DNA of 13,402 nucleotides. It comes from Acidobacteriaceae bacterium. Lineage in GTDB: Bacteria > Acidobacteriota > Terriglobia > Terriglobales > Acidobacteriaceae. Positions within the stretch are counted from its first letter, which is position 1; each line of letters opens with the position of its first letter. The position numbers were made by a program, and so were the translations under genes. The stretch covers positions 15,166-28,567 of the forward strand of contig PMOF01000270.1 of the NCBI GenBank assembly GCA_003162495.1, given 5' to 3'. Of this stretch, positions 6,671 through 13,402 are shown piece after piece. The notes beneath the pieces are model-generated. The model saw nothing but the letters and a program-made list of their open reading frames with translations. It made no database searches and was not told the origin of the DNA.

Positions 6671-6965
6671 ATAAGTTCGTCAGCGGCCCCGCCAATGAGA
6701 TAAGCAGTTCATCGCGGCGGTTGGTCGCGTAGGCTCTGCGGTTATAGGCCCCAAGCAGGCGGAGTCCAAACTCACGCACCGGAACTCCGAGCTTGATCGC
6801 TACAAGCATATGACCCACTTCGTGCATCAGCAGGCTGGCCACCAGCAACGCGCCCACGGCGAAGCCAAGCCCCCAACCACGAAGCCAGACGCCAATCAGG
6901 ACGCAAGAGCCAATCAGAAGACATCCCGTACCGTGAATGCGAAAGGGAACTGAAAATTTATGCAT
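6465..6965 (-). CDS. M50-type (site-2 protease-like) intramembrane metalloprotease
   Basis: The 166-residue product is hydrophobic, with helices near 14-30, 33-56, 88-108 and 113-128. The zinc site HEVGH is at 48-52 inside helix 2. The second motif, NLLPIPSSDG (125-134), supplies the third metal ligand Asp133 in the place of the family's NLLPIxPLDG. Such enzymes cut membrane-bound substrates within the bilayer. This is a short member without PDZ or CBS domains, and its substrate cannot be told. The ATG at 6963-6965 follows GAAGGTG at about five-base spacing. The gene stands alone, with a damaged partial copy of its 3' end just downstream. Confidence 0.85.
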   Translation of the reverse strand: MHKFSVPFRIHGTGCLLIGSCVLIGVWLRGWGLGFAVGALLVASLLMHEVGHMLVAIKLGVPVREFGLRLLGAYNRRAYATNRRDELLISLAGPLTNLCLAIPFLFVPAIGTQLALGNLALCVVNLLPIPSSDGLHILQTLLHSSLPGDITPKLGQHNSALGNKAA

Positions 6966-7195
6966 GCTTGCACCTTCACCGAGCCGTACATAAGGGTGTG
7001 ATGCGCGACACCTTGCTCAGTTACAGATGGTTACTAAAGATGTAGAGGGTCTTTAAAGTCTTGGCTGACTTATATTTCAGGGGAGCAAATTTTTGTGAAA
7101 ATCCTGCATCCAAAATCGGAATCAGAGCATCGCATAATTCCCTTGGGAGGTTGCTTCGGGTAATCATTCTCAAAATAATCATCTCTAAAAATGTA
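6966..7195. other. AT-rich intergenic stretch between protease and tRNA
   Basis: The part from about 7021 to 7195 is clearly AT-richer than the rest of the window. It holds no recognised gene; the leftward open frame across it begins inside the tRNA and is an artefact. It must contain the promoter of the protease gene and the 3' trailer of the tRNA. A run of five T follows the tRNA on its strand (complement of 7187-7191), without a hairpin before it. Confidence 0.45.
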
Positions 7196-7272
7196 TGGTC
7201 GGGACGGGCAGATTTGAACTGCCGACCCCTCGCACCCCAAGCGAGTGCTCTACCAGGCTGAGCCACGTCCCG
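7196..7272 (-). tRNA. tRNA-Pro (anticodon GGG)
   Basis: Folding the minus strand gives a full cloverleaf. The acceptor stem is CGGGACG/CGTCCCG, the D-arm GCTC-AGCCTGGTA-GAGC, the anticodon arm CTCGC-TTGGGGT-GCGAG, the variable loop GGGTC and the T-arm GGCAG-TTCAAAT-CTGCC. The discriminator is A73, followed by an encoded CCA (complement of 7196-7198). The anticodon GGG (complement of 7236-7238) reads CCC proline codons. The C1-G72 pair with A73 is the usual bacterial tRNA-Pro identity set. Confidence 0.96.
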
Positions 7273-7280
7273 ACACAATC

Positions 7281-7306
7281 AAGCCGGCCCATGAGAGAGC
7301 CGGCTT
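7281..7306. terminator. Stem-loop AAGCCGGC...GCCGGCTT between tRNA and MBL gene
   Basis: Eight-base arms (7281-7288 and 7299-7306) pair perfectly around a ten-base loop. The element lies nine bases before the 5' end of the tRNA and about 110 bp before the rightward gene, so it ends no visible gene. It may be left over from a longer tRNA transcript or may insulate the two divergent units. No long T-run follows on either strand. Confidence 0.4.
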
Positions 7307-7378
7307 TGGGGTCTGGATCAGTTTACACCAGCACGGCCCCGCCTCTCTACCCGAACCTTGCCGCGCCCGCCGCGCCGT

Positions 7379-7407
7379 TTCCCAACCCACCGCTGACCGA
7401 GTACACT
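7379..7407 (+). promoter_or_regulatory. Candidate sigma-70 promoter for a leaderless mRNA
   Basis: TTCCCA (7379-7384, 4 of 6 matches to TTGACA) and TACACT (7402-7407, 4 of 6 to TATAAT) are spaced by 17 bases. The chosen ATG of the metallo-beta-lactamase-fold gene begins only ten bases after the -10, and no ribosome binding site is seen. If the promoter is real, the transcript would start at or within a few bases of the ATG. Confidence 0.3.
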
Positions 7408-7416
7408 GTCTCGCAA

Positions 7417-8517
7417 ATGCAAATTGGCGCCGATCTCCGCTCTATCGCTCACCACGGCCGGCCTCTGCCGCCCCTCTCTTGCTTGGCCATCACCCTTCTG
7501 CTTCCTGTTAGCTGCGTGGCCGCGCTCCTGCTCCAGCCGGCTTCCGGCCAAACCATGCCTGCGAAACCCCTCCTCATCTACTCCATTGATGTGGAAGGAG
7601 GCCAATCCACACTGCTCGTTGCCCCTTCCGGCGCGTCTCTCCTGATTGACACCGGCTGGCCCGATGCCAACGGCCGCGATGCAGACCGCATCCAGCAGGC
7701 CATGCGCGACGCGGGCGTCACCCGCATCGATCACTTGCTCATCACCCACTTTCACGTCGATCACGTCGGCGGCGTGCCAGAGCTCGTCAAGCGCGTCCCT
7801 ATCGGCGAGTTCCTTGACCACGGGCCCAACCGCGAAGACTCCGACATCACCCGCCGCGATTACGCCGCGTATCTGAAGGCCATCGAGGGCAAGCCCCGCC
7901 GCATCGTTCATCCCGGAGACACCATCGACATCCCTGGTCTGCAAACCATCGTCCTCACCGCCGACGGCGAGCACATCGCCGCCATTCCCGGCGTCAAGCC
8001 CACCTCCAACCCAGGGTGCGCCACCGAGCCGAAATGGGAGCTCGACACTACGGAGAATCCCCGCTCCGCCGGCATCCTGGTCACTTTTGGTCAATTCCGC
8101 TTCCTCGATCTCGGCGACCTCACCAAGGCCAAGGAGATCCCCCTCGTCTGCCCCGACAATCTCATCGGCACGGTCGACCTCTATCTGGTCGACCATCACG
8201 GCTTCAACCTGTCCAACTCGCGAGCCTTCGTCGATGCCATCCATCCCCGCGTCGCCATCATGAACAACGGCGCCCACAAAGCCGGAAGCCCAGAAGCCTG
8301 GCAGACCGTCCACCAGAGCCCCGGCATCGAAGACCTCTGGATGCTTCACACCGCCGAAGACTCCGACGCCGCCCACAATAGCTCCGCCGCTCTCATCGCC
8401 AATCCAAAGGGCGCGACCACCGACGGCGCTTATCTCAAAGTCGTGGCGTCCCCTGACGGCAGCTTCTCCGTCACCAACTCCCGCACCGGGGAAACTAAAA
8501 AATACTCTGCCAAATAG
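7417..8517 (+). CDS. Exported metallo-beta-lactamase-fold hydrolase (ComEC C-terminal-like)
   Basis: I start at ATG 7417, giving 366 residues. The frame is open further upstream, but that part is translated from the tRNA-Pro region and is an artefact. Residues 20-44 form a signal or membrane segment (CLAITLLLPVSCVAALLLQ, then PASGQ), so the enzyme probably acts outside the cytoplasm. The metallo-beta-lactamase fold is shown by SIDVEGGQSTLLVAPSG...LLIDTGW (56-81), the metal motif HFHVDH (111-116), the LDLGD strand with Asp231, and VDHHG with His261. The DVEGGQ-to-LLIDTG layout resembles the stand-alone ComEC/Rec2 C-terminal domain, some of which cut nucleic acids or phosphoesters. The substrate here is unknown. 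No good ribosome binding site precedes the ATG. The gene is followed after 43 bp by a methyltransferase-like gene, possibly cotranscribed. Confidence 0.85.
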   Translation: MQIGADLRSIAHHGRPLPPLSCLAITLLLPVSCVAALLLQPASGQTMPAKPLLIYSIDVEGGQSTLLVAPSGASLLIDTGWPDANGRDADRIQQAMRDAGVTRIDHLLITHFHVDHVGGVPELVKRVPIGEFLDHGPNREDSDITRRDYAAYLKAIEGKPRRIVHPGDTIDIPGLQTIVLTADGEHIAAIPGVKPTSNPGCATEPKWELDTTENPRSAGILVTFGQFRFLDLGDLTKAKEIPLVCPDNLIGTVDLYLVDHHGFNLSNSRAFVDAIHPRVAIMNNGAHKAGSPEAWQTVHQSPGIEDLWMLHTAEDSDAAHNSSAALIANPKGATTDGAYLKVVASPDGSFSVTNSRTGETKKYSAK

Positions 8518-8560
8518 CCTCCATCCCAAATAAACTCAAGCCGGGGAGCATTGAAAGCCC

Positions 8561-9130
8561 ATGAACATTTCAAAAATGTTTGAGATTCTTTACTGGGTGT
8601 GGATTGCATCTGAGCTTTTTCTTCAGCTCGCGACGCGCACCAGCCGAAGCCAGGGCCAGCTCAAGGATCGAGGCTCTCTGTGGCTGCTGTTGACGGCCAT
8701 CTTCGCCTCTGTTTGGGCGGCCTCCTATTACAGCGACACCCACCCGCACAACATGCTCGGCGGCGCGCATTGGCTCAGGCCGGCAGCGCTGGTCATCATG
8801 CTCGCCGGATTCGCAATCCGCTGGACTGCCATTCTCTCTCTCGGCTCATCGTTCAGCACCAACGTTGCGATCCATTCCACGCAAACCCTGCGCACCACGG
8901 GCGTCTATCGGTGGGTGCGGCATCCTTCCTACTCCGGCATGCTGCTCAACTTTGCCGCGGTTGGAATCTACCAGCGCAACTGGATCAGCCTCGCAATCGT
9001 ACTGCTCTTTCCCACCGCGGCCCTGATTTATCGCATTCACGTCGAGGAATCGGCGCTTCTTGAGGCGTTCGGTGCGCAGTACGCCGACTACAGCACGACG
9101 ACACGCCGCCTTGTGCCCGGAATTTATTGA
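8561..9130 (+). CDS. Isoprenylcysteine carboxyl methyltransferase-like membrane protein
   Basis: The 189-residue product has helices near 8-23, 39-55, 72-93, 126-136 and 141-157. The C-terminal half carries the family's cofactor region: TTGVYRWVRHPSYSG (112-126) with the RHPxYxG motif, and EESALLEAFGAQYADYSTTTRRLVPG (162-187). This E...L...FG..Y..Y...T.RL.PG pattern is typical of the ICMT/PEMT superfamily, which uses S-adenosylmethionine at the membrane. Bacterial members methylate unknown or lipid-type acceptors, so no substrate is claimed. A GGGGAG at 8543-8548 is rather far (12 bases) from the ATG. The gene ends 68 bp before the stop of the opposing glycosyltransferase gene; I see no strong terminator between them. 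Confidence 0.85.
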   Translation: MNISKMFEILYWVWIASELFLQLATRTSRSQGQLKDRGSLWLLLTAIFASVWAASYYSDTHPHNMLGGAHWLRPAALVIMLAGFAIRWTAILSLGSSFSTNVAIHSTQTLRTTGVYRWVRHPSYSGMLLNFAAVGIYQRNWISLAIVLLFPTAALIYRIHVEESALLEAFGAQYADYSTTTRRLVPGIY

Positions 9131-9198
9131 TACCCTGGTCCGGGAAACGGGTCCAGATCCTTATCTCGATAGAGAATTGCCCGCGCAAACCATTCCGC

Positions 9199-10485
9199 TC
9201 AATCCGTTTTTCGCGTCTTCGCAAACAACTCTTCCAGCGCATCGCAAGCCGACCCCACACCATCCTCCTGCTGCAGGAGCCGGGCCGCCTGCTCCGCCCG
9301 CCGCGCAAACTTCGGCTCCGCCAGCATCGCCTTCAGCGTCTGCGCCACCTTCACCGGCGTATAGTCCTCGCGCTCGATCACGCGCGCAACCTGCAACCGC
9401 CGCATGCGGCGCGCGTTGTCCGGCTGGTCGTGCGAGAAGGGCATAATCAGCATCGGCTTGCCGGCCCGCAGGCACTGCGCCGTGGTGCCCACCCCGCCCT
9501 GGTGCACTACCAGCGCGGCCCGCGGAAACAGCCCTGAATAAGGCGCATACTCCGCCACGCAGATCGAATCCGGCAGCTCTTGCTCCAGCCGGTTGCGCGC
9601 GTCCGCGCCAATCAGCAGCACCGCCCGCGCCCCCAGCCTTATCGCCGCCTGGGCAGACACCTCATAGAACTCTCCCGCAGCCAGCACCGCCGCCGATCCC
9701 AGCGTAAACACCACCGGGGCCGGACCCGCGCCCAGAAACTCCTCCAGATGCCTAGGCAACCCTGCGTTCCCCGCATCCGCGTCGTAATAGCAGAACCCCG
9801 TGATCCGCGTATGCTTCGGCCAGTCCTTCTGCTCGGTGCCCAGCGCCCGCGAAAACAGCGCCAGCACCAGCTCCGGCGAATGCTTGGCATCAAATAAAGG
9901 ATTCCTGCCCTTAGGCAGTCCCAGTTCGCGGCGCAAATCATAAATCGGCTGCGGCCATTTCCGGCTTACAAACCGCGCCAGCCGGTTCATCGCTCGCCCC
10001 AGTCCGGGCACCGTCTTGTCCGCCCGGGCCAGCCGCGGATACATCGGCAAGAGCGGCGGATCGAAGGCCGAAAAAAAGCTCAGTGGCGCCAACACATAGC
10101 TCGCCCACCTGATCCCCGTCACCTCCGCCACCAGCGGTCCGGCGTAATTCAGCTCGCCCAGCAGCAGCAGGTCAGCCCGCTCCGGCAGGGTCGCCGCATC
10201 CAGCAGATCGTCATATGTTCTGCGCAGCGCCGGAAACAGAAATTCTCTCAACCCCCGCTCCGTGCCCTTGCGCACGTCGTAGATCATCTCCACCAGCATC
10301 GTGTTTGTGGGGTCGATATCCGGCCGCACCGCATGAAATTCCAGGCCCAGCGGCGCAATCTTTGCCTCGAACAGTGCAGGCACCGCAATCACCGGTACAT
10401 GGCCCCGCCGCTTGAGTTCCAGTGCAATCGCGATCAGCGGGTTGATGTCGCCAAACGTGCCGATGTTCGAGAGAACGATGCGCAA
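9199..10485 (-). CDS. GT1-family (UGT/MGT-like) glycosyltransferase
   Basis: From the chosen TTG start the product has 428 residues. The N-terminal Rossmann domain opens with RIVLSNIGTFGDINPLIAIALELKRRGH, the usual acceptor-side pattern. The C-terminal donor-binding domain carries EYAPYSGLFPRAALVVHQGG (312-331), continues GVGTTAQCLRAGKPMLIMPF, and has the Asp-Gln pair at 353-354 that contacts the sugar in related enzymes. Such enzymes move a sugar from a nucleotide donor to lipids, sterols or natural products; the acceptor cannot be told. The open frame extends 47 codons further (to 10626), into the promoter region of the divergent gene. TTG at 10483-10485 has GGGGA seven bases upstream and starts exactly where homology should, so it is preferred. 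It has no obvious partners. Confidence 0.88.
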   Translation of the reverse strand: MRIVLSNIGTFGDINPLIAIALELKRRGHVPVIAVPALFEAKIAPLGLEFHAVRPDIDPTNTMLVEMIYDVRKGTERGLREFLFPALRRTYDDLLDAATLPERADLLLLGELNYAGPLVAEVTGIRWASYVLAPLSFFSAFDPPLLPMYPRLARADKTVPGLGRAMNRLARFVSRKWPQPIYDLRRELGLPKGRNPLFDAKHSPELVLALFSRALGTEQKDWPKHTRITGFCYYDADAGNAGLPRHLEEFLGAGPAPVVFTLGSAAVLAAGEFYEVSAQAAIRLGARAVLLIGADARNRLEQELPDSICVAEYAPYSGLFPRAALVVHQGGVGTTAQCLRAGKPMLIMPFSHDQPDNARRMRRLQVARVIEREDYTPVKVAQTLKAMLAEPKFARRAEQAARLLQQEDGVGSACDALEELFAKTRKTD

Positions 10486-10640
10486 AGTGGAGTCCCCGAG
10501 CCGCCTGCGGCCCGCAGCTACGAGGGTAAAGCATCCGCCCTGGGACCGCTCCGGCTGGGCGGCCGGTCCGACGTGACTCGCGAGCAAGGCAAGGTGATAT
10601 TCTTGCCGGGTTTGGTTACAAATCACAATCGGAGCAGATC

Positions 10641-11687
10641 ATGCCCACCTGGCACAGCATTCGTCTTAGACCATCTTTCGCAGCCGCAGCCCTGTTTTGC
10701 GGCCTTCTCGCCTTCCCTTGCCTGCTTTCCGCGCAGCTGCCTTACAAGGTCCTCGACCACTGGAAGATCGGCGGCGAGGGCTTTTGGGATTACCTGCTCG
10801 CCGATCCTCCCGCCCATCGCCTTTACCTCACGCGCGGCAACCATGTAGATGTGCTCGATACTCAAAGCGGCAAACAGGTCGGCAGCATCGCCAATCTCCA
10901 CGGCACCCACGGCATCGCCTTCGACACCGCCGGCAAATTCGGCTACATCTCTGACGGCGGCGGCAATGCCGTAGTGGTATTCGACCGCGCAACGCTGGCC
11001 ACCGTTGCTACCATCCCCACCGGCCAAAACCCCGACGGCATCGTCTTTGAACCCGCCACCCAAACCGTATGGGCGTTTGACGGGCGCAGCAAGGACGTAG
11101 CCGTCATTGACGCCGCCACCCAGAAAGTCGTTGCCACCATCCCGTTGCCCGGCAAGCCTGAATTCCCCGCCGTCGACGGCAAGGGAACGGTCTTCGACAA
11201 CATCGAAGACAAAAACGAAATCGTTCGACTGGATGCCAACACCAGGAAAATCACCGCTGAGTGGCCGCTCACAAACTGCGATAGTCCCAGCGGTCTTGCC
11301 TTTGACGTTCCCGGCAGCCGCCTCTTCCCGGTCTGCGACGGCAAGCATATGTCTGTCGTCGATTCCCATACCGGCAAGTCCCTGGCCACTGCCTCCATCG
11401 CCGACGGTCCCGACGCTGCCGGCTGGGACGCGGCCCACAAGCTCGCCTTCGCCTCATGCGGTGAAGGGATTCTTTCGGTGGTCGACACTTCGGCGCCCGG
11501 ATACCCCACCGTTGAAAGTCTGCCCACCCAGCGCGGCGCGCGCACCATGGCCTATGATTCCGGCACCGACCGCGTCTACCTGGTCACTGCCGACTTCGGC
11601 CCGCGGCCCGAACCAACCGCCGACAACCCGCGCCCTCGCCCAACCATGGTCCCCGGCAGCTTCACAGTCCTGGTGGTAGGACGATAG
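10641..11687 (+). CDS. Exported YVTN-family beta-propeller protein
   Basis: The 348-residue product has a signal peptide (basic Arg8/Arg10, hydrophobic 13-30, cleavage near Ala31-Gln32). It then runs through propeller blades with the YVTN pattern: RLYLTRGNHVDVLDTQSGKQ, FGYISDGGGNAVVVFDRATL, TVWAFDGRSKDVAVIDAATQ, RLFPVCDGKHMSVVDSHTGK and later degenerate blades. The tail (PRPEPTADNPRPRP) is proline-rich. Such proteins are secreted or periplasmic and often bind ligands or other proteins; no catalytic residues are seen. A good GGAG lies six bases before the ATG (10631-10634). It is divergent from the glycosyltransferase gene with about 155 bp between the starts, and a hairpin follows the stop. 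Confidence 0.85.
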   Translation: MPTWHSIRLRPSFAAAALFCGLLAFPCLLSAQLPYKVLDHWKIGGEGFWDYLLADPPAHRLYLTRGNHVDVLDTQSGKQVGSIANLHGTHGIAFDTAGKFGYISDGGGNAVVVFDRATLATVATIPTGQNPDGIVFEPATQTVWAFDGRSKDVAVIDAATQKVVATIPLPGKPEFPAVDGKGTVFDNIEDKNEIVRLDANTRKITAEWPLTNCDSPSGLAFDVPGSRLFPVCDGKHMSVVDSHTGKSLATASIADGPDAAGWDAAHKLAFASCGEGILSVVDTSAPGYPTVESLPTQRGARTMAYDSGTDRVYLVTADFGPRPEPTADNPRPRPTMVPGSFTVLVVGR

Positions 11688-11706
11688 CTTCCATCGCCGT
11701 TGCTGT

Positions 11707-11732
11707 GGGCGCCCTCGCCACGATGGGCGCCC
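11707..11732 (+). terminator. GC-rich stem-loop after the propeller gene
   Basis: GGGCGCCC (11707-11714) is repeated at 11725-11732; being self-complementary, the copies pair as an 8-bp GC stem with a ten-base loop. It lies 19 bp after the stop. No T-run follows, so it is a likely but non-canonical terminator. Confidence 0.5.
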
Positions 11733-11759
11733 CAGATTGCTGTGAGTGTTGTCACTGCT

Positions 11760-11777
11760 GAAGGTGCCCCCACCTTC
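11760..11777 (-). terminator. Short stem-loop GAAGGTG-CCCC-CACCTTC
   Basis: Seven-base arms pair perfectly around a four-base loop. The element lies in the convergent intergenic region (11688-11903), about 125 bp past the STAS gene stop. It could end the leftward partner-switching operon or back up the terminator of the rightward gene. No T-run follows. The rest of this intergenic region shows nothing else I can support. Confidence 0.4.
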
Positions 11778-11903
11778 GTCGATTCGCGTTGTGTGCGGTT
11801 CGGTTCAGGTGGGGCCATTCCAATTATCTATAGCCGTTGAAGGCTTCTTATCGATATTTCTCTGCCGCAATTCAAAGTCCGGGTTGGAAGCCGAATGCCG
11901 CTC

Positions 11904-12269
11904 CTACAACGCCGCCAATGCTTCTGTCTGTCCCGGAAACAGCCCCGCGTACTTGGTGATCCCCACCATCGTAAACACCTTCACAAAGTGGGCCGAGAGT
12001 CCGAATGCAAGTACCTTTTGTCCCGCGTTCGTGGCTTCCATCAGCAGTTGGATCACCAGCGCGATCCCGCTCGAATTGATGTAATCCACCTTGGTGAAAT
12101 CCAGCAGGACAGTTTTGACCGAATTTTTCGGCAGTCCCTGGTAAGCACCCAGAACCGCGTCCTTGGAGGTACTCGCAATGTCCCCCTCGAAGCGGAGCAC
12201 AGTTACCGGTTGCCCCCCGGGGGAGGTAGTCTGGTCAACACGCGATTTCGTTTCGCTCTGCACGATCAA
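11904..12269 (-). CDS. STAS-domain anti-anti-sigma factor (SpoIIAA/RsbV-like)
   Basis: The 121-residue product is essentially one STAS domain. A strand TVLRFEGDI (23-31) is followed by VKTVLLDFTKVDYINSSGIALVIQLL (51-76) and the GQKVLAFGLSAHFVKVFTMVGI segment. Ser67 in INSSG is in the position of the regulatory serine that the partner kinase phosphorylates. In partner switching the unphosphorylated form binds the RsbW-like kinase and frees its target; the upstream phosphatase restores that form. The start is taken as TTG (12267-12269), with GGAG about five bases upstream; the GTG two codons in is an alternative. It is the third gene of the leftward operon, 42 bp after the kinase gene. Confidence 0.9.
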   Translation of the reverse strand: MIVQSETKSRVDQTTSPGGQPVTVLRFEGDIASTSKDAVLGAYQGLPKNSVKTVLLDFTKVDYINSSGIALVIQLLMEATNAGQKVLAFGLSAHFVKVFTMVGITKYAGLFPGQTEALAAL

Positions 12270-12311
12270 TAGTCTCCGTTCTCTTCGGTTAGCGCCGCTG
12301 CGCGGGCCCGG

Positions 12312-12755
12312 TTATGCATCCTTGTCCAGCCGGATCACCAGCCGGACATAACTGCTCTTGCCGCCGGTCCCGGCCACCCACTCCGCCTCATCAACCAGCG
12401 CCTGGATCAGGAACATCCCCATTCCCCGCGCGTCTTCCTCGCCGTGCATCTTGCGATCGATGTCCGGCTTGGCCGGTTGCGTGCGCATGCCTTTGCCGTC
12501 GTCGATTACCTTCACTTCCAGCGAATCTTCGCCCGCCGCAAGCACCACCCCCACCGACAGTTTTTCGTTCAGCCGGTTGCCATGCTCAATGGCGTTGATG
12601 CACGCCTCGGCGACTGCTGTCTTGAGATCCTCAATCCGATCATCGGGAAAGCCCATCAGTTTGGCCACCGCCTGCGCGGTGCTCATGGCTACTTTCTCGA
12701 ACCCCAACCGCGAAGGGAGCCGCACCTCCACGTTGGTCGTCTTTCTTTCGTTCAT
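12312..12755 (-). CDS. RsbW/SpoIIAB-like anti-sigma factor, serine kinase (HATPase)
   Basis: The 147-residue product carries all the GHKL ATPase boxes: N-box EDLKTAVAEACINAIEHGN (42-60) with Glu50 and Asn54, G1 box DDGKGM (85-90), and G2 box RGMGMFLIQAL (110-120). These proteins bind a sigma factor or another partner and phosphorylate the STAS antagonist. The ATG at 12753-12755 overlaps the phosphatase stop by four bases and has GGGGA seven bases upstream, so I prefer it to the in-frame ATG at 12788 inside the upstream gene. No sigma factor gene is in the window, so the target may be encoded elsewhere or may not be a sigma factor. Confidence 0.92.
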   Translation of the reverse strand: MNERKTTNVEVRLPSRLGFEKVAMSTAQAVAKLMGFPDDRIEDLKTAVAEACINAIEHGNRLNEKLSVGVVLAAGEDSLEVKVIDDGKGMRTQPAKPDIDRKMHGEEDARGMGMFLIQALVDEAEWVAGTGGKSSYVRLVIRLDKDA

Positions 12756-13402
12756 GCCGGCATCCCCGTAGAGCTCGTCCAGCGGCAAAGCGCCAGTGCG
12801 GTCATGTCGTCCCCCTGCGGTCCGCCTTCTGAGAATTCCTCAATAGCTGTCCACAATGCATCGAGAATACCATCGGCCTTCACTGCGGGGCACCTGCAAA
12901 ATTGATCCATGAGCCTCTCCTGGCCATATTCTTCGTCGCCTTTGAAGACCTCCGTCAGTCCGTCCGTATAAAAGAGCAGCCGCGTCCCATCGGCAAAGCT
13001 GTGCTTTTCGCTTTGGTAGCTCATTCCCGGCAACAGCCCCAGCGGCGTCCCGGCGGCATTAAACTGGTGCGGTTCCCCATCCGGCGCAATCAGGAACCCC
13101 GGATTGTGGCCCGCGTTCACCACTTCGATCTCGCCAGTCTCGGGATGCAGCCGGAGAAAAATCGCCGTCACATACCGCCGCCGCGCTTCTTCTCCCTCCG
13201 TCCAATGTTGCTGATTCATCCGTGTGGCCAGTTCGGCCAGCGGCATCCCCGTCACCGCCATGGCCCGAAACGCAGCCCGGAAACTGGAGGCCATCATCGC
13301 CGAAGCCAGTCCCTTGCCGGCCACGTCGGCCACGACCATCAGCAAGCTGCCATCCGGCTGCTCCACAATGTCCAGGTAATCCCCGCCCACCTCATAACAA
13401 GT
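12752..13402 (-). CDS. SpoIIE/RsbU-type PP2C serine phosphatase (C-terminal part)
   Basis: The gene enters from the right edge, and 216 C-terminal residues are visible, beginning TCYEVGGDYLD. The whole PPM/PP2C-like SpoIIE domain seems present. VGGDYLD and VVADVAGKGLASAMMAS carry metal-binding Asp residues, followed by VNAGHNPGFL, LLFYTDGLTEVF and GDDMTALAL near the C-terminus. It should dephosphorylate the STAS partner encoded two genes downstream. An N-terminal sensor domain (GAF, PAS, HAMP or receiver) is expected beyond the window and would tell which signal is read. The GTG at 13388-13390 inside the conserved VGGD motif is not the real start. The stop overlaps the kinase start (ATGA), which suggests translational coupling. 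Confidence 0.92.
   Translation of the reverse strand, partial: TCYEVGGDYLDIVEQPDGSLLMVVADVAGKGLASAMMASSFRAAFRAMAVTGMPLAELATRMNQQHWTEGEEARRRYVTAIFLRLHPETGEIEVVNAGHNPGFLIAPDGEPHQFNAAGTPLGLLPGMSYQSEKHSFADGTRLLFYTDGLTEVFKGDEEYGQERLMDQFCRCPAVKADGILDALWTAIEEFSEGGPQGDDMTALALCRWTSSTGMPA

Noticed and set aside
7021..7278. Leftward 85-codon open frame beginning with a DVAQPGRALAWGARGRQFKSARP-type peptide
   Set aside because: The N-terminal part is a translation of the tRNA-Pro gene, a well-known false ORF; the rest is AT-rich non-coding sequence.
7195..7416. N-terminal extension of the MBL-fold gene (GTGRFELPTPRTPSECSTRLSH peptide)
   Set aside because: This is the opposite-strand translation of the same tRNA and a familiar annotation artefact. 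The signal segment after 7417 is the believable N-terminus.
7318..8529. Long leftward open frame (403 codons) opposite the MBL-fold gene
   Set aside because: Antisense shadow of a gene with intact metal-binding motifs; its composition is Gly/Val/Asp/Ala-rich and shows no family.
9131..9198. Hairpin terminator between the methyltransferase-like and glycosyltransferase genes
   Set aside because: The best pairing (CTGG...CCAG) is only four plus two pairs with a T-T mismatch and no T-run, too weak to annotate.
10486..10626. 47-codon N-terminal extension of the glycosyltransferase
   Set aside because: The TTG at 10485 has a good ribosome binding site and homology begins there; the extension would lie in the divergent promoter region.
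10623..11438. Leftward 271-codon open frame opposite the propeller gene
   Set aside because: Shadow frame; the rightward gene has a signal peptide, a ribosome binding site and YVTN repeats.

Overview
The window looks like chromosomal DNA from a GC-rich, Gram-negative-type bacterium. I lean towards Acidobacteriota (Terriglobia-like). The reasons are the mix of an exported DUF3494 ice-binding protein with beta-sandwich repeats, a YVTN propeller protein, a SpoIIE/RsbW/STAS switch module and non-ATG starts behind GA-rich ribosome binding sites. This is judgement, not a database result.

Layout. (1) 1-2805 is a divergent small-molecule locus. Leftward run a DUF2165 membrane protein and the start of an NCS1 nucleobase/allantoin-type permease. 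Rightward run a RidA-family protein, an acetamidase/formamidase-family amidase and an AtzH/HpxZ-like protein, tightly packed. Together they suggest uptake and breakdown of a purine- or pyrimidine-derived amide. A short inverted repeat lies in the shared intergenic region. (2) 2806-6164 holds one large exported protein, an ice-binding domain followed by five Ig-like repeats, flanked by gene-free DNA and followed by a perfect 14-bp hairpin. (3) 6165-6965 holds a leftward M50-type membrane protease whose 3' third plus downstream flank is duplicated in tandem (252 bp, 7 differences by eye), leaving a C-terminal pseudogene fragment. (4) 7196-7272 is a tRNA-Pro(GGG) with encoded CCA, next to an AT-rich stretch. 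(5) 7417-11687 is a mixed set: a secreted ComEC-like metallo-beta-lactamase-fold protein, an isoprenylcysteine methyltransferase-like membrane protein, a convergent GT1 glycosyltransferase, and a divergent exported YVTN beta-propeller. (6) 11904-13402 is a leftward operon with a full partner-switching cassette: SpoIIE-type PP2C phosphatase (5' end outside the window), RsbW-type kinase/anti-sigma factor and STAS anti-anti-sigma factor.

Most genes belong to known families. The parts most worth following up are the amidase/AtzH-like/RidA/NCS1/DUF2165 combination, the ice-binding multi-repeat adhesin-like protein, and the tandem duplication. I see no CRISPR array, transposase, integrase or recognisable defence system.
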